Source of the DNA: a virus
IMG/VR virus record: IMGVR_UViG_3300042519_001962
Span: 62,001-126,000 of that record
DNA length: 64,000 nt
Reading direction: 5' to 3' (one strand)
In this document: positions 33,498 through 42,813 of the stretch, one piece after another
Layout of the letters: each line of letters begins with the position of its first letter
How positions within the stretch are numbered: the first letter of the stretch is position 1
Program-made: the position numbers and the translations under genes
The notes under the pieces: model-generated
The model's input: only the letters and a program-made list of their open reading frames with translations
What the model was told of the DNA's origin: nothing
Database searches by the model: none

Positions 33498-34444
33498 TAT
33501 ACTAAATTTAAAATTTCAATTAAACACGCTGCCATTGGGATTTCCTTATCAATTGAATTGAAATGGTTACTTTGCCCTTGTGATAATGCAATAATAACAT
33601 TTGCTGTGTTAGATGGAGCGTATTCATCTACCTTATCATATAATAATGTAAACAATTCAGTAAAGTCAGTAACTCTACTATCAATAATTGTTTGCCTCAT
33701 ATTCATATACTTATTTCTCTTATCATCTTTTGATTTAAGAATATCCAAAACTTTCATTTTGTAATCGTTTTCCAATAGATTTTTTGTATCTACTTTCAAC
33801 TCACCTTTTACTGAATTTAATTGACAGGTATTGATAATCTTACGAATATCAGGATACCCAGCATCAATAATTGGTACCAAATCTTTAACTTCGAATTTTA
33901 CTCCTTCATTGTTAAGGATTTTACTAACCTGTACTGCAACATCTTTTTTAGTTGGAGGTACAATTTGGAAAGTTTGGCAACGAGATTGAATCGGGTCAAT
34001 TACCTTCTCAACATAATTACAAGTCAAAATGAATCTACAATGTCCACTAAACGTTTCCATTAAGTTACGAAGAATTGCCTGTGCATTTTGAGTCATATAA
34101 TCAAACTCATCCAAAATTACAATCTTCCATTTCTTAAAACCCTGTGATGATGCAAAGTTGGTAACTTTATTACGAACTGTCTCCACATTGTTTTCAGATG
34201 ATGCGTTTATAATCATATAATCACATTCAATTGATTTTACAATCAATTTTGCTAATGTAGTTTTACCCGTACCAGCTCTACCATACAATAAAAGATGTGG
34301 TACATCACCAGTTTCTAAATAACCCGCTACCTTTGCTTTAAGGTGTTCGTTACCTACATAATCATCTAATCGAGTAGGTCTATATGATTCAACCCACAAT
34401 GAATTATCTACTTTTTCTTCTATACTTTGTTCGAAAAATGCCAT
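33497..34444 (-). CDS. Clamp-loader ATPase, T4 gp44-like
   Basis: AAA+ protein: Walker A GRAGTGKT at residues 55-62, Walker B WKIVILDEFDYM near 107, and the SRC box (IDPIQSRCQTF) near 152 with the arginine finger. 315 residues, like T4 gp44 (319). It forms the motor of the clamp loader with the gp62-like subunit. Its start follows the DruA-like gene's stop by 17 bases. Confidence 0.95.
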   Translation of the reverse strand: MAFFEQSIEEKVDNSLWVESYRPTRLDDYVGNEHLKAKVAGYLETGDVPHLLLYGRAGTGKTTLAKLIVKSIECDYMIINASSENNVETVRNKVTNFASSQGFKKWKIVILDEFDYMTQNAQAILRNLMETFSGHCRFILTCNYVEKVIDPIQSRCQTFQIVPPTKKDVAVQVSKILNNEGVKFEVKDLVPIIDAGYPDIRKIINTCQLNSVKGELKVDTKNLLENDYKMKVLDILKSKDDKRNKYMNMRQTIIDSRVTDFTELFTLLYDKVDEYAPSNTANVIIALSQGQSNHFNSIDKEIPMAACLIEILNLV

Positions 34445-34460
34445 TTTGTTTTTTTATTTA

Positions 34461-35681
34461 TTATCTACCTACTTCACTCAATCTCTGAGCCTTAAAATCT
34501 TCCCATTCTACACCAATACCATCTATGTAATATAAATGTTCCGGTTTTAATCTACCTTCATCATGCAACTTAGAATATCTCTTAATTGCCTGTCTTTTCC
34601 ACCACTTATTAATGTAATCATATCCTTCAGCGAACTTTGGTTTCATTACCAATTCAGATTCTTCAATTTCTGAACGTAGGAACTCAGGTCCATTTTCATA
34701 AATCATAGCGAGATATACACCTCGTTTAAACCCATGATGATATTCATTTGCTTTAATGTTACATTCTTTGAATATCTGTCCCAAAATCTTTTGTTTAATA
34801 CCACTTACAGGTCCACTAGCTCCTTCACCAGTACCCATATTAGCCCCATTACGGATTCGTTCGTTTGTGATAGCAGTTTGATACCACTCTGCACGATTTT
34901 CCTTAATCCATTGATGCCAAGGGTCATAGAATTTATCATCCGGCTTTAAACTAATTTTACCAGCTGATTCACCTAATGTTTTAAAGTGAGGAATTCCATT
35001 GTATTGTGAATGTATTCCATAAAGGGAAGTTGTACCAACTGCTATTAGAGTTTGTCCGTACTTCTTTTTCCAAAATTCCCTAACTTCCGGAACCGTAGTC
35101 ATCATTGCGGTTAACTTACCCCCTAAGAAGTTGTAACCAAGTGGCTGAGTACATACAATAGATGATGCAATAGTTGTATAGTTAAGTTTACCTTTAGCAA
35201 ATTTATCTTCCTTAGTCCAACCAATGTAGTTATCTCTAACACCCATTGCGGTTACATCGGATGCTAATGAAACTAATCCTAACAATTTACCACTATTCCT
35301 ATCTTTTATAAATATCTTCACATTTCGACCAGGATTTGCTGTCCAACTCATTGTGTGAATCATTTTACGAACATAAGTCCATTTGGTAGATTGTACTGCA
35401 TCATCTTCAACAATCTCAACATAAGGGTCTAACTCTTCGATTTCTCTAATAGTTAGTTCCTTATTATTGATATCAGTTGGTTTCCATTGAGTATCATATA
35501 GAGATGCCATTTGGGATTTATCCCTAAACATAGATTCCTCCTGCAACTCTACCCATTTTTTGTATAAGGTTTGTTCTTCTACACTCATTGTCATAAGGTA
35601 GTTCATATTTTCGATGAGTTTTTGTTTCTCATCTTCAAATACAAATATTGGTTTTTGCGGTTCGGTATCCCAAAAGCTCAT
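34461..35681 (-). CDS. DruA/DUF4338-like protein
   Basis: 406 residues. The middle segment follows DUF4338 landmarks: GKLLGLVSLASDV, then RDNYIGWTKED (family: RDxwIGWs), YTTIASSIVCTQP, FWKKKYGQTLIAVGTTSLYG and SQYNGIPHFKTLGESAGKI (family: CYrAaNW-lGeTsGRg). In Druantia defence systems DruA is a protein of unsettled activity; DUF4338 proteins also occur in phages and mobile elements. Flanking regions 1-100 and 290-406 are helical. It lies between the sliding clamp and the clamp loader, an odd place for a defence-type gene, so a role in DNA modification or protection during replication is inferred. Confidence 0.65.
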   Translation of the reverse strand: MSFWDTEPQKPIFVFEDEKQKLIENMNYLMTMSVEEQTLYKKWVELQEESMFRDKSQMASLYDTQWKPTDINNKELTIREIEELDPYVEIVEDDAVQSTKWTYVRKMIHTMSWTANPGRNVKIFIKDRNSGKLLGLVSLASDVTAMGVRDNYIGWTKEDKFAKGKLNYTTIASSIVCTQPLGYNFLGGKLTAMMTTVPEVREFWKKKYGQTLIAVGTTSLYGIHSQYNGIPHFKTLGESAGKISLKPDDKFYDPWHQWIKENRAEWYQTAITNERIRNGANMGTGEGASGPVSGIKQKILGQIFKECNIKANEYHHGFKRGVYLAMIYENGPEFLRSEIEESELVMKPKFAEGYDYINKWWKRQAIKRYSKLHDEGRLKPEHLYYIDGIGVEWEDFKAQRLSEVGR

Positions 35682-35701
35682 ATGCTACTTTTTAGTTGTT
35701 A

Positions 35702-36397
35702 TTATTTAATCTCTACTAAGTAATAATTTGATACATAGTCACCATCGGTAAATGATAACGTTGCCAATCCCTGTGATGAGATTTGTAATGATGAGGTTGT
35801 TGAACCTCTATTAGCCATTAAGATAGCTTTTAGGTATTTTGCTGAGAATGCAATTGCATCCACATTACCTTCACATTTACAATCTACACCAATTGAGATT
35901 CGGTTAGAGTTTATTGATGAGTATCCTAAGATAATTTCACCTTTACCATCTTTACAAGTGAATGTAAATGTATCAGCGTCAGCTAATGCTCCTTTAGATT
36001 TGATGAATTTATTAATAAACTCATTATCTAATGTAATATTTACATTGAATGGTGGAAGTGCTTTCAAGTCAGGTACCGATGGGATAACTGATGGTGCTGC
36101 CAACATATACTGAACTTTTGTTCCTTTATCAGAGAACTTCAATGCCCCAGTAACTTCCTCAACAGTGATACCATTATCTAATACACTTAACAAACCTCTT
36201 AATTGAGATGTGGTGTAAATACCGAACTCACCATTTGGGAATTCCGATTCTACTACACTTACATCACCTAATAAGGTTTTGTCATCTGAAATCATTCTAA
36301 CTGATACGCTTGTATCATCTGATTTTAACATTACTGATTCTACTTCACCACCAAGGTTGTAACGATTGATGAAGCCATCTAATTTTAATTTTTCCAT
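35702..36397 (-). CDS. DNA sliding clamp, T4 gp45-like
   Basis: 231 residues, the length of T4 gp45 (228). The pattern of long alternating strands (MEKLKLDGFINRYN, GEFGIYTTSQLRGLLSVLDN, VQYMLAAPSVIPSV) and position beside clamp loader and polymerase genes identify it. It encircles DNA and tethers the polymerase; in T4 it also activates late transcription. A promoter precedes it by 33 bases. Confidence 0.85.
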   Translation of the reverse strand: MEKLKLDGFINRYNLGGEVESVMLKSDDTSVSVRMISDDKTLLGDVSVVESEFPNGEFGIYTTSQLRGLLSVLDNGITVEEVTGALKFSDKGTKVQYMLAAPSVIPSVPDLKALPPFNVNITLDNEFINKFIKSKGALADADTFTFTCKDGKGEIILGYSSINSNRISIGVDCKCEGNVDAIAFSAKYLKAILMANRGSTTSSLQISSQGLATLSFTDGDYVSNYYLVEIK

Positions 36398-36429
36398 AAT
36401 TTAATTTTAAGTTTTACTTTTTTGTTATA

Positions 36430-36461
36430 CAAATATACGAATTATTTTCCACATTTCCAAA
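36430..36461 (-). promoter_or_regulatory. Promoter before sliding clamp
   Basis: TTTG (36458-36461), 20 bases, TATATTTG (36430-36437); -33 box directly abuts the polymerase stop codon. ATG at 36397 lies 33 bases downstream. Confidence 0.75.
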
Positions 36462-38978
36462 TTAAAATGCAAAAAACTTTTCTGCTGTTTTGGTTGAGGA
36501 TAAAACCTCTCCCCAATTTAATGCTCCATAGAAATCTTCCAATTTCTTAAGGAGTTCCCTTTCAAAGATTTTATCATAATCAATGTAGGTAGTTACTAAG
36601 TCCATAATTTCTTTTGGGTCACTATAACCATTTAATCCAACTGCATCTAATCCAAATGGGTTTTGTTTAAGATATACCCATTTAATTTTATCACCATCTT
36701 TTAATGGTGCAAATTGATTTTCTAAACCAAAATGAATTAATAGTTGATTATATGCAATAGATGCTTTAACGTGTGCTGGGCAACCTGATGGGAATTGAAA
36801 CATTGCCGTTTGTTGTTTCTTCTTTGGCATGTACTTTGTTAAGTTTTTAACTGCTCCGGCTTTAGCAATCTTAACAACATCCATATTAACCAATTCTTTT
36901 TTGAAATTATAAACTTTATCAGTTATTTGGGTTTCCGTATCACCTCTAAGAATTTCAATTAATATTTCTCCCATAAACTTACGGAAAGCCGCTGGGTATG
37001 ATGACCTAACCACATCTAATCCCTTTACATCCAATCTATCACAAGGTACACCATTATCGGAAATAATCCATTGTGCGTATCTCTTTTTAGCAATCCAAAT
37101 ACCAGCTTTTGATACGAATTCCTTTTTAATTTCAAATCTATGCTTATCAATGTTGAATACCCTTTTACCTAAGATATCATAGAAGTCATTTAGGTAATTC
37201 TGCATCTCACCAGCTATATCATTTACATAACCAGCAATTACATCCTGCTCATCATTTTTCCAATTTGGAATTCGATGGTCTAAAAGAGGAACTGCGGAGA
37301 AAAATACCGAATCAGTATCAATATATATATTACTGTCAGCATCAGGAGTGCCAAGCTCCTTATTGTATTTGATGTTAGCCATATCAGCTGTGCTTTTAAT
37401 AACTGTCTGTCCCGTAGTGGTAACAGCGGTAGCATTATCAACATCATAGAACCTAAAGGCAGGAAGACCAAGCACCCCATATAAAGAGTTAAGTAAAATT
37501 TTCTGAACCAGCTGGCGTTTTTTATAGAATGCGTACTTTTCTTTATCTCCCTCATCACCATATTTTTTTTCTAATTTTCTAAATTCAACCCTTTGAGAGA
37601 ACCATAAGTCCAATATATCAGGAATACAACCCGGTGTATCCGTTCTATACATAACACCATTTGATGCTACGGAATATTTACTTTTCTCTAATAGAATTTT
37701 TAGATTTTCTTTTGTTATGTAATTATCACCAACTTTATACTCATTAACTTCACCTTTTAAGTATTTTTGTGCATCCCAATCTTCCAACTTACCAACTTTG
37801 GTTTCTGGTGAGATATTGATACTCATAATGATTGATGGATATAGGGAAGTTAAATCCAAATCATAAATCCAATCATATTTTCCAACAATAGGTGCTTTAA
37901 CATATGCTCCAATGAATTTCTCTTCATTATTTTCCTTAAGAGCTTCCATTCTCTCTCTTCTATCAGCAGGTTTGTTAGGTGCTACAATGTTCTTTCTTTT
38001 AAGATAACATAATAATGCTCCTTCCAAATACTTTGATGAATATACGAAATCTTCATATGGAACGTGTCCTGCGTGGCAGATACCTCTAGCGGTATCTATG
38101 AATTGTAGTTTCTTATCAAAATCAACAACTAACTCAACATCGACTAAGTTATACTCAATAAACTTTTCAATATCATCTCTGAATAAGATATCTAAGTTTC
38201 CTTCATATTCAATCTTACCCCTACCCAATTCTCTTTGAGCAATGGTATCTAATCTATATGAATCTAATTCTGAATATGTGAAGTTTTTATAAAGTGAAAG
38301 GTAATCCAAATAAGATACACCTGCCATAAAATACCTTTTACGATATGGTGACCAAAAACACTGTCCAATTGGTGATAATCTATTTGCATGTCTTTCACCC
38401 AATAAACGTTTGATACGATTATATAACATTGGTGTATCGAAATAATCAATATTCCAACCAGTTACAATAGATGGATTTATATACTCATACAATTCCAAAT
38501 ATTTCATTAACATATCTTCTTCATGTGTAAACGGAATAACGATAGCTTTATCAGTTTTACGCTCTACCATTTGACCTTTTTTATCCATTACTAATACCCA
38601 ATATTGGTTAGTAGCAGAATCATGCAGTGCAATTGATGTTAATTCATTCTCTGCTTTTTCTGGGTCAGGTAATCCACTCTCCATCTCACACTCAATATCA
38701 TATGTAAGTGTAACGTGTCCTTCAGATGGAATATCCGAATTGGTGTACATATCTACTAAAACTCTCGTAGTTTCAGGTACATCTGATTCAAATAGTGTAG
38801 GGTCATCTCCTTTGAATTTATAAATCTTAGTCACCTTATCTCCATATAGAGTGGTGTACTCACCATTTACTGCTTTTTCATAAGCATATCGGGTATATGG
38901 AAAACTCCTATACCCTTGAGTATCATCCCACAAATGGACTAAGTTCTTTTCTCTTTGATAATATATGTTTGAATACAA
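36462..38978 (-). CDS. Family B DNA polymerase, T4 gp43-like
   Basis: Exonuclease motifs: LTYDIECEM (D94, E96), TGWNIDYFDTPMLYNR, and YNLVDVELVVDFD. Polymerase motifs: DLTSLYPSII (motif A), KILLNSLYGVLGLP (motif B), and YIDTDSVFF (motif C, both Asp present). 838 residues against 898 in T4. The reading frame has no ATG near the start; the best start is TTG at 38978, 24 bases below the -7 box at 39002-39009. The protein copies the phage genome with proofreading. C-terminal residues WGEVLSSTKTAEKFFAF end in a likely clamp-binding tail. Confidence 0.95.
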   Translation of the reverse strand: MYSNIYYQREKNLVHLWDDTQGYRSFPYTRYAYEKAVNGEYTTLYGDKVTKIYKFKGDDPTLFESDVPETTRVLVDMYTNSDIPSEGHVTLTYDIECEMESGLPDPEKAENELTSIALHDSATNQYWVLVMDKKGQMVERKTDKAIVIPFTHEEDMLMKYLELYEYINPSIVTGWNIDYFDTPMLYNRIKRLLGERHANRLSPIGQCFWSPYRKRYFMAGVSYLDYLSLYKNFTYSELDSYRLDTIAQRELGRGKIEYEGNLDILFRDDIEKFIEYNLVDVELVVDFDKKLQFIDTARGICHAGHVPYEDFVYSSKYLEGALLCYLKRKNIVAPNKPADRRERMEALKENNEEKFIGAYVKAPIVGKYDWIYDLDLTSLYPSIIMSINISPETKVGKLEDWDAQKYLKGEVNEYKVGDNYITKENLKILLEKSKYSVASNGVMYRTDTPGCIPDILDLWFSQRVEFRKLEKKYGDEGDKEKYAFYKKRQLVQKILLNSLYGVLGLPAFRFYDVDNATAVTTTGQTVIKSTADMANIKYNKELGTPDADSNIYIDTDSVFFSAVPLLDHRIPNWKNDEQDVIAGYVNDIAGEMQNYLNDFYDILGKRVFNIDKHRFEIKKEFVSKAGIWIAKKRYAQWIISDNGVPCDRLDVKGLDVVRSSYPAAFRKFMGEILIEILRGDTETQITDKVYNFKKELVNMDVVKIAKAGAVKNLTKYMPKKKQQTAMFQFPSGCPAHVKASIAYNQLLIHFGLENQFAPLKDGDKIKWVYLKQNPFGLDAVGLNGYSDPKEIMDLVTTYIDYDKIFERELLKKLEDFYGALNWGEVLSSTKTAEKFFAF

Positions 38979-39001
38979 ATTTCTTTTATTTAATTGTTCT
39001 A

Positions 39002-39032
39002 CAAATATACGATAATTTTTTTACTTATCAAA
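39002..39032 (-). promoter_or_regulatory. Promoter before DNA polymerase
   Basis: TTTG (39029-39032), 19 bases, TATATTTG (39002-39009). It lies within the 3' end of the upstream glycosyltransferase gene. It sets the transcript start close to 38995, which supports the TTG start at 38978. Confidence 0.65.
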
Positions 39033-40142
39033 AGTATTTCTCGCATTATTTACGAAGTTTTCTTCGATTTTCCAACTTTTAAGTTGAGATTCCCATAATA
39101 GTGATTGAGCAATGTGAGTTATATCAGGTCTTTCAATTTCACCATCTAATAATTTAACAACCATTTCTTTAAATTCTTTTTTTCCATTGTAAAGAAGTGG
39201 GTATTCGTTACCAACCATTTCAGGGTAACAAAAATCATTAGGTAGTAAATAAGGTACACCTCTACTTAACCCATCAGTTGCACTCATACTCCATGCTGAA
39301 TAACCTTGAAACGTTCCTACACCAAAATGAGCTTCTGCTAATTGATTCATATAAACATTCCTATCAGCATGTCCAATATATTTGGTATATGGTTTATTCA
39401 TATTGTTTAAGGAAGTCCAAACTTCAAAATCTTGTCTTTCTTTCCATAGGTTATCCATAGTTTCAAAAAACCAATCTGAACCTGTATATACACCTTCTCT
39501 ATGATTAAACACAATAGTTTTTGGTTTATATGTTTGAGTTGGTGTTGCTGAATCGCATCCTAAATACCAAGGTTGAATAATCTCTTCTAACTTATCAGTA
39601 ATATGCGATTTAAATGTTTCTTTTGCTCTTTTAATAACCAAATCTTTAACCCATTGTGAGTTTACACCACAAACCTTCATTTGTAACATGCCTTTCACAT
39701 TTCTCCAAAATGAATTATCATCTCTAGCACCATTATCTTTAATTTCCCACCAATGACAATAACCAATAATAGGTTGTGTTTTATTGTAAATACGAGTAAT
39801 TTTAAACTCATTAGTCCATTCAGGTAAATGTGACCAAATTAGATTAAATTCACCATTATATTTTTCAATAATTCGGTTGAAGAAATTATTGGGATAATCT
39901 ACTCTCATTTTTGGTGGAAAACAATCCAATCCATCCATTTTAACCAACTTAACATTGGGATATTCAAATTGATTGATTATACCAGGGTGGTTATTTAAAT
40001 CTGGGTATGGGAGAATCCATTCCCATTCTTTTCCTATTTCGGTGTTGTCTAAAAATGACTTAAACACCAATAGGAACGAATCCCTATTGATGTCTTTTGC
40101 CATACCAAAATTTGTGTAATTAGGTATTACTAATACTCTCAT
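39021..40142 (-). CDS. GT-B glycosyltransferase in replication block
   Basis: MRVLVIPNYTNFGMAKDINR opens the N-domain; KTIVFNHREGVYTGSDWFFE and FGVGTFQGYSAWSMSATDGL, then SRGVPYLLPNDF, form the C-terminal donor site in GT4 style. 373 residues. Unlike the other transferases of this window it sits between the polymerase and the DGQHR-HNH gene, beside the Mom-like genes. That position makes it a candidate for glycosylating modified DNA bases, as T4 alpha- and beta-glucosyltransferases do, although I see no direct sequence match to those. Confidence 0.65.
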   Translation of the reverse strand: MRVLVIPNYTNFGMAKDINRDSFLLVFKSFLDNTEIGKEWEWILPYPDLNNHPGIINQFEYPNVKLVKMDGLDCFPPKMRVDYPNNFFNRIIEKYNGEFNLIWSHLPEWTNEFKITRIYNKTQPIIGYCHWWEIKDNGARDDNSFWRNVKGMLQMKVCGVNSQWVKDLVIKRAKETFKSHITDKLEEIIQPWYLGCDSATPTQTYKPKTIVFNHREGVYTGSDWFFETMDNLWKERQDFEVWTSLNNMNKPYTKYIGHADRNVYMNQLAEAHFGVGTFQGYSAWSMSATDGLSRGVPYLLPNDFCYPEMVGNEYPLLYNGKKEFKEMVVKLLDGEIERPDITHIAQSLLWESQLKSWKIEENFVNNARNTFDK

Positions 40143-40147
40143 CCATT

Positions 40148-41671
40148 TTATTTTAAAATTGCTTTATTTGATTTTCTGATATTTGATGTTTTATTTCTGA
40201 TTACTAAATTTTGTATAGTAGTTTCATTACCACTTGCTCTAGCATCAATATGGTCACCTTCCATAATTGAATTAGTACCCATTAGTTGCTCAAATGTGAA
40301 CTCATTCCCATCAGCATCAATCCAATCATTTTGAATTGCTGCGTTTAATTTTTGTTTTTTAGTATAGTTTGTAGTATCAATTAAAGTAATAACACCACTA
40401 GCGAAAAGTTTATCATAACTTTTATAAAACTTTTCCATAATCATAGTAGAACGAATTTGTATATCATCCGTTTTCTTAGCTCCACATTTTCTTTTAAATG
40501 ATTCGGCGTTTGTTGATTTCTTACCAGTAATAGGATGTACATAATCTTTTCCAGTTGCCGGGTCTATAAGGAATTCATCTTCCTTTCTCAAAGTTGCTTC
40601 AGTTTTTGCAAACCAATCGATAAACTTTTTATAACTATTAATTTTTATCTCCTTATCTTTATTATTCATTGGGTGAGATGGAGTATTCAATACCGTCATT
40701 AATATAAATAAGTTATCTAAGAATGTTCTTTCAAATTTAACATCTCCGGCTGAATTTGCTAATTCTATCGATTTACTGATTAATGATTTAGTATCATTCA
40801 TTCTCTTTTTACTATGTTTTGGTAATCCTTCAATTGAAGCCATAGTATCTAACATAGAATTCTTTGGCCAACTATATATGTTACCCTCCAATACGTTGTA
40901 ATAATATGCAAACCATTCAGCTATTATAAGTGCATCACCCTTTTTCAAAAGAGAGTAATCGCTTGATAGATTCTTTGTATTATTAAACATTGCTGTTAAT
41001 AATGGGTTATTATTCATAAATGAATGTAGGAATCTATTGAATTGAGATGGTATGATAATTCTTCGTTCATTATCATTCCAAGGTTCTCCGATATTGGTAT
41101 AGATTGTAATATCAACCATATCCTGCAAAGTTGCTTTTTCAACTAATACAATTGTAATTGGTAAATCCAATACTTGCTTTTGAGTAAGTTCCGGCATATC
41201 TTTGAAATATATACCTTTCATTTCAAATGGTATTGTATTACCATCTTTACTTTCGATTAAATCAATTACTGATTCTGTAATTGTAAATTTGGAATTTAAA
41301 TAGTCAGAATAACATTCCACTCTATGTTGACCATCTATATTTAGATAACGATATCCTAACTTTGTTAGGTTTTGTAAGTAATCAATTGTTTCTTTAACAG
41401 ATTCATATCTGTCATCTCCTTCAGAATATTGAGATATCAATGATTCACAATAGTCTAAACATCCATCAATACTTACTAATACAATTGTGTAGATATTTGA
41501 GTGTCCAATTAAACACGCTTTCATATGTTTTGCTGATGTTGTATCCTCCCACTTATCAAGCAATCTTTGTAATTGATGCTTATCCACATAAATATAAGGG
41601 GACATTTCTCTTAGTTTGTTTAGAGTTCCACCAGAAAGAACTTTTGCGCTAATTGATTTTTTAATAGCCAT
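40148..41671 (-). CDS. DGQHR-domain protein fused to HNH nuclease
   Basis: Residues 105-130 carry YRYLNIDGQHRVEC, the DGQHR signature of DndB- and ParB-like domains. The C-terminal 40 residues (from about 470) carry EGDHIDARASG, then TTIQNLVIRNKTSNIRKSN, an HNH nuclease motif (H, N, and K/N). The middle is helical. The arrangement recalls GmrSD type IV restriction enzymes (DUF262 plus DUF1524-HNH), which cut modified DNA, and DndB, which regulates phosphorothioation. I infer a nuclease gated by nucleotide or modification status. It has its own promoter and a structured leader (41701-41761). Confidence 0.7.
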   Translation of the reverse strand: MAIKKSISAKVLSGGTLNKLREMSPYIYVDKHQLQRLLDKWEDTTSAKHMKACLIGHSNIYTIVLVSIDGCLDYCESLISQYSEGDDRYESVKETIDYLQNLTKLGYRYLNIDGQHRVECYSDYLNSKFTITESVIDLIESKDGNTIPFEMKGIYFKDMPELTQKQVLDLPITIVLVEKATLQDMVDITIYTNIGEPWNDNERRIIIPSQFNRFLHSFMNNNPLLTAMFNNTKNLSSDYSLLKKGDALIIAEWFAYYYNVLEGNIYSWPKNSMLDTMASIEGLPKHSKKRMNDTKSLISKSIELANSAGDVKFERTFLDNLFILMTVLNTPSHPMNNKDKEIKINSYKKFIDWFAKTEATLRKEDEFLIDPATGKDYVHPITGKKSTNAESFKRKCGAKKTDDIQIRSTMIMEKFYKSYDKLFASGVITLIDTTNYTKKQKLNAAIQNDWIDADGNEFTFEQLMGTNSIMEGDHIDARASGNETTIQNLVIRNKTSNIRKSNKAILK

Positions 41672-41700
41672 AATAATTTAATTTTTTTTGGTATCGTTGT

Positions 41701-41761
41701 TGTGGTGATACCTTTACCACATTGTTTATTTTGAACTCATATAAGGGTGAGTTCTTACCCT
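41701..41761 (-). promoter_or_regulatory. Structured 5' leader with alternative hairpins
   Basis: Between promoter and DGQHR-HNH start the minus-strand RNA can form AGGGT/ACCCT (41744-41761) or the overlapping GAACTCA/TGAGTTC (41732-41753), which exclude each other, and then TGTGGT/ACCACA (41701-41721). Such alternative pairing suits an attenuator or protein-binding leader, but no known riboswitch is recognised. Confidence 0.45.
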
Positions 41762-41773
41762 ATCTTTATAACA

Positions 41774-41804
41774 CTAAGATACGAATTATAATTCATATAG
41801 CAAA
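41774..41804 (-). promoter_or_regulatory. Promoter before DGQHR-HNH gene
   Basis: TTTG (41801-41804), 19 bases ending TTCG, TATCTTAG (41774-41781). Weaker -7 box. It would give a 5' leader of about 95 bases. Confidence 0.5.
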
Positions 41805-41853
41805 ATGTTTTTTAATTATTTTATAACTAATTGATTATCAATAAGTTAGTATT

Positions 41854-42657
41854 TTACCAAAAATTGATGTCATTACTCTCTTCTGGTGCGTATGTAGTGT
41901 GATGTACTACTTCGGTATTATAATCGTTTAAATCCTTTGGATATGGCTGTATTGGATGTTTTAATCTACCCATCAAGTCCTTTCTCTCCTTCTTATTTTG
42001 GGGTAATATTTGAATATACCTATGTTTTGGTGGTTCTTCTCTTCTCCAAAACTCCTTATATCCATCCTTTCCAATTTCCTTTCTAAGATGCTCCAAATTA
42101 CCACTTCCCCAGTTATTATAAACTGTCCTACTATGAATCCAATCGAATGGGTCATTAATTAATGAAATTCCCCAATTTGGCATCAATGCAATATCAGTAT
42201 TTAATCCCTGATAAATCCAATTGGTAGCTTTGTATATCCCACCAACGTGTCCTTGTCCATTATTAGCGTATGATAGTAATACTTTAATATTAGTATCATT
42301 TTCTCTAATCCATTGGAATGTTTTACCTAATGCACAACTTTCAATATTTGAACCATATCCATCATCAACATACAAACGGGTAAGTTCTAAGATGTTATCT
42401 TTTGTTAACCCATCACATACCGATGTTGGTGCTTTGGCTCCAACAGGGAACCCATAAACTGCTACTCCAACTAATTTGTTATCTGAAAACCCAACTGATG
42501 TTTCATCTTCTCTATAATAGATACCCAATGCGTATCTACATGCTGTCCAAGCATGAGTGTAGTGTTTTTTAACAATCATATCTTTAGCGATAGATTTAGC
42601 AATAGGAGCTACACTTACTCTACTGGCATCAACATAATGTTTACCTTCTTCTTTCAT
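41854..42657 (-). CDS. Mom-like DNA modification protein, copy 1
   Basis: Matches the layout of phage Mu Mom and its relatives, a GNAT-fold enzyme that modifies adenine in DNA: VKKHYTHAWTACRYALGIYY near residue 29, LVGVAVYGFPVGAKAP, ILELTRLYVDDGYGSNIESC near 90, VLLSYANNGQGHVGGIYKAT and NWIYQGL near 145. 267 residues; Mu Mom has about 240. The C-terminal third (HRYIQILPQNKKERKDLMGR) is shared with copy 2. I infer protection of phage DNA against restriction. The chemical group added is unknown. Confidence 0.75.
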   Translation of the reverse strand: MKEEGKHYVDASRVSVAPIAKSIAKDMIVKKHYTHAWTACRYALGIYYREDETSVGFSDNKLVGVAVYGFPVGAKAPTSVCDGLTKDNILELTRLYVDDGYGSNIESCALGKTFQWIRENDTNIKVLLSYANNGQGHVGGIYKATNWIYQGLNTDIALMPNWGISLINDPFDWIHSRTVYNNWGSGNLEHLRKEIGKDGYKEFWRREEPPKHRYIQILPQNKKERKDLMGRLKHPIQPYPKDLNDYNTEVVHHTTYAPEESNDINFW

Positions 42658-42658
42658 T

Positions 42659-42811
42659 TTACTTTACCCACTCATTAAATGCGTTTTCAAATGCGGTTAC
42701 CTTATCCACTCCTTCAGATTGATATTGTTTTGCAGTTTCTATTACTTCAAAACGTAAACCAAATGCGGATGCCTCCATTAAGATTTCTTCAATTTGCTCC
42801 TCTGCTGTCAT
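42659..42811 (-). CDS. Small acidic protein, 50 aa
   Basis: ATG at 42811 to TAA at 42659, leaving one base before the ATG of the Mom-like gene. Sequence features: acidic helix EEQIEEILMEASAFGL, then VIETAKQYQSEG and a last helix AFENAFNEWVK. Small proteins of this kind, often ending AxxEWxK, occur in T4-like phages. Translational coupling to the Mom-like gene is likely, so it might regulate or assist it. Confidence 0.6.
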   Translation of the reverse strand: MTAEEQIEEILMEASAFGLRFEVIETAKQYQSEGVDKVTAFENAFNEWVK

Positions 42812-42813
42812 AA

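Noticed and set aside
37280-37561. Minus-strand frame of 93 codons inside the polymerase gene
   Set aside because: It overlaps polymerase motifs B and C in another frame, so it is a shadow.
39021-40142. Naming the GT-B gene as a T4-type DNA glucosyltransferase
   Set aside because: Only the position suggests it; the motifs are generic GT4 and no specific similarity to T4 alpha- or beta-glucosyltransferase is visible.
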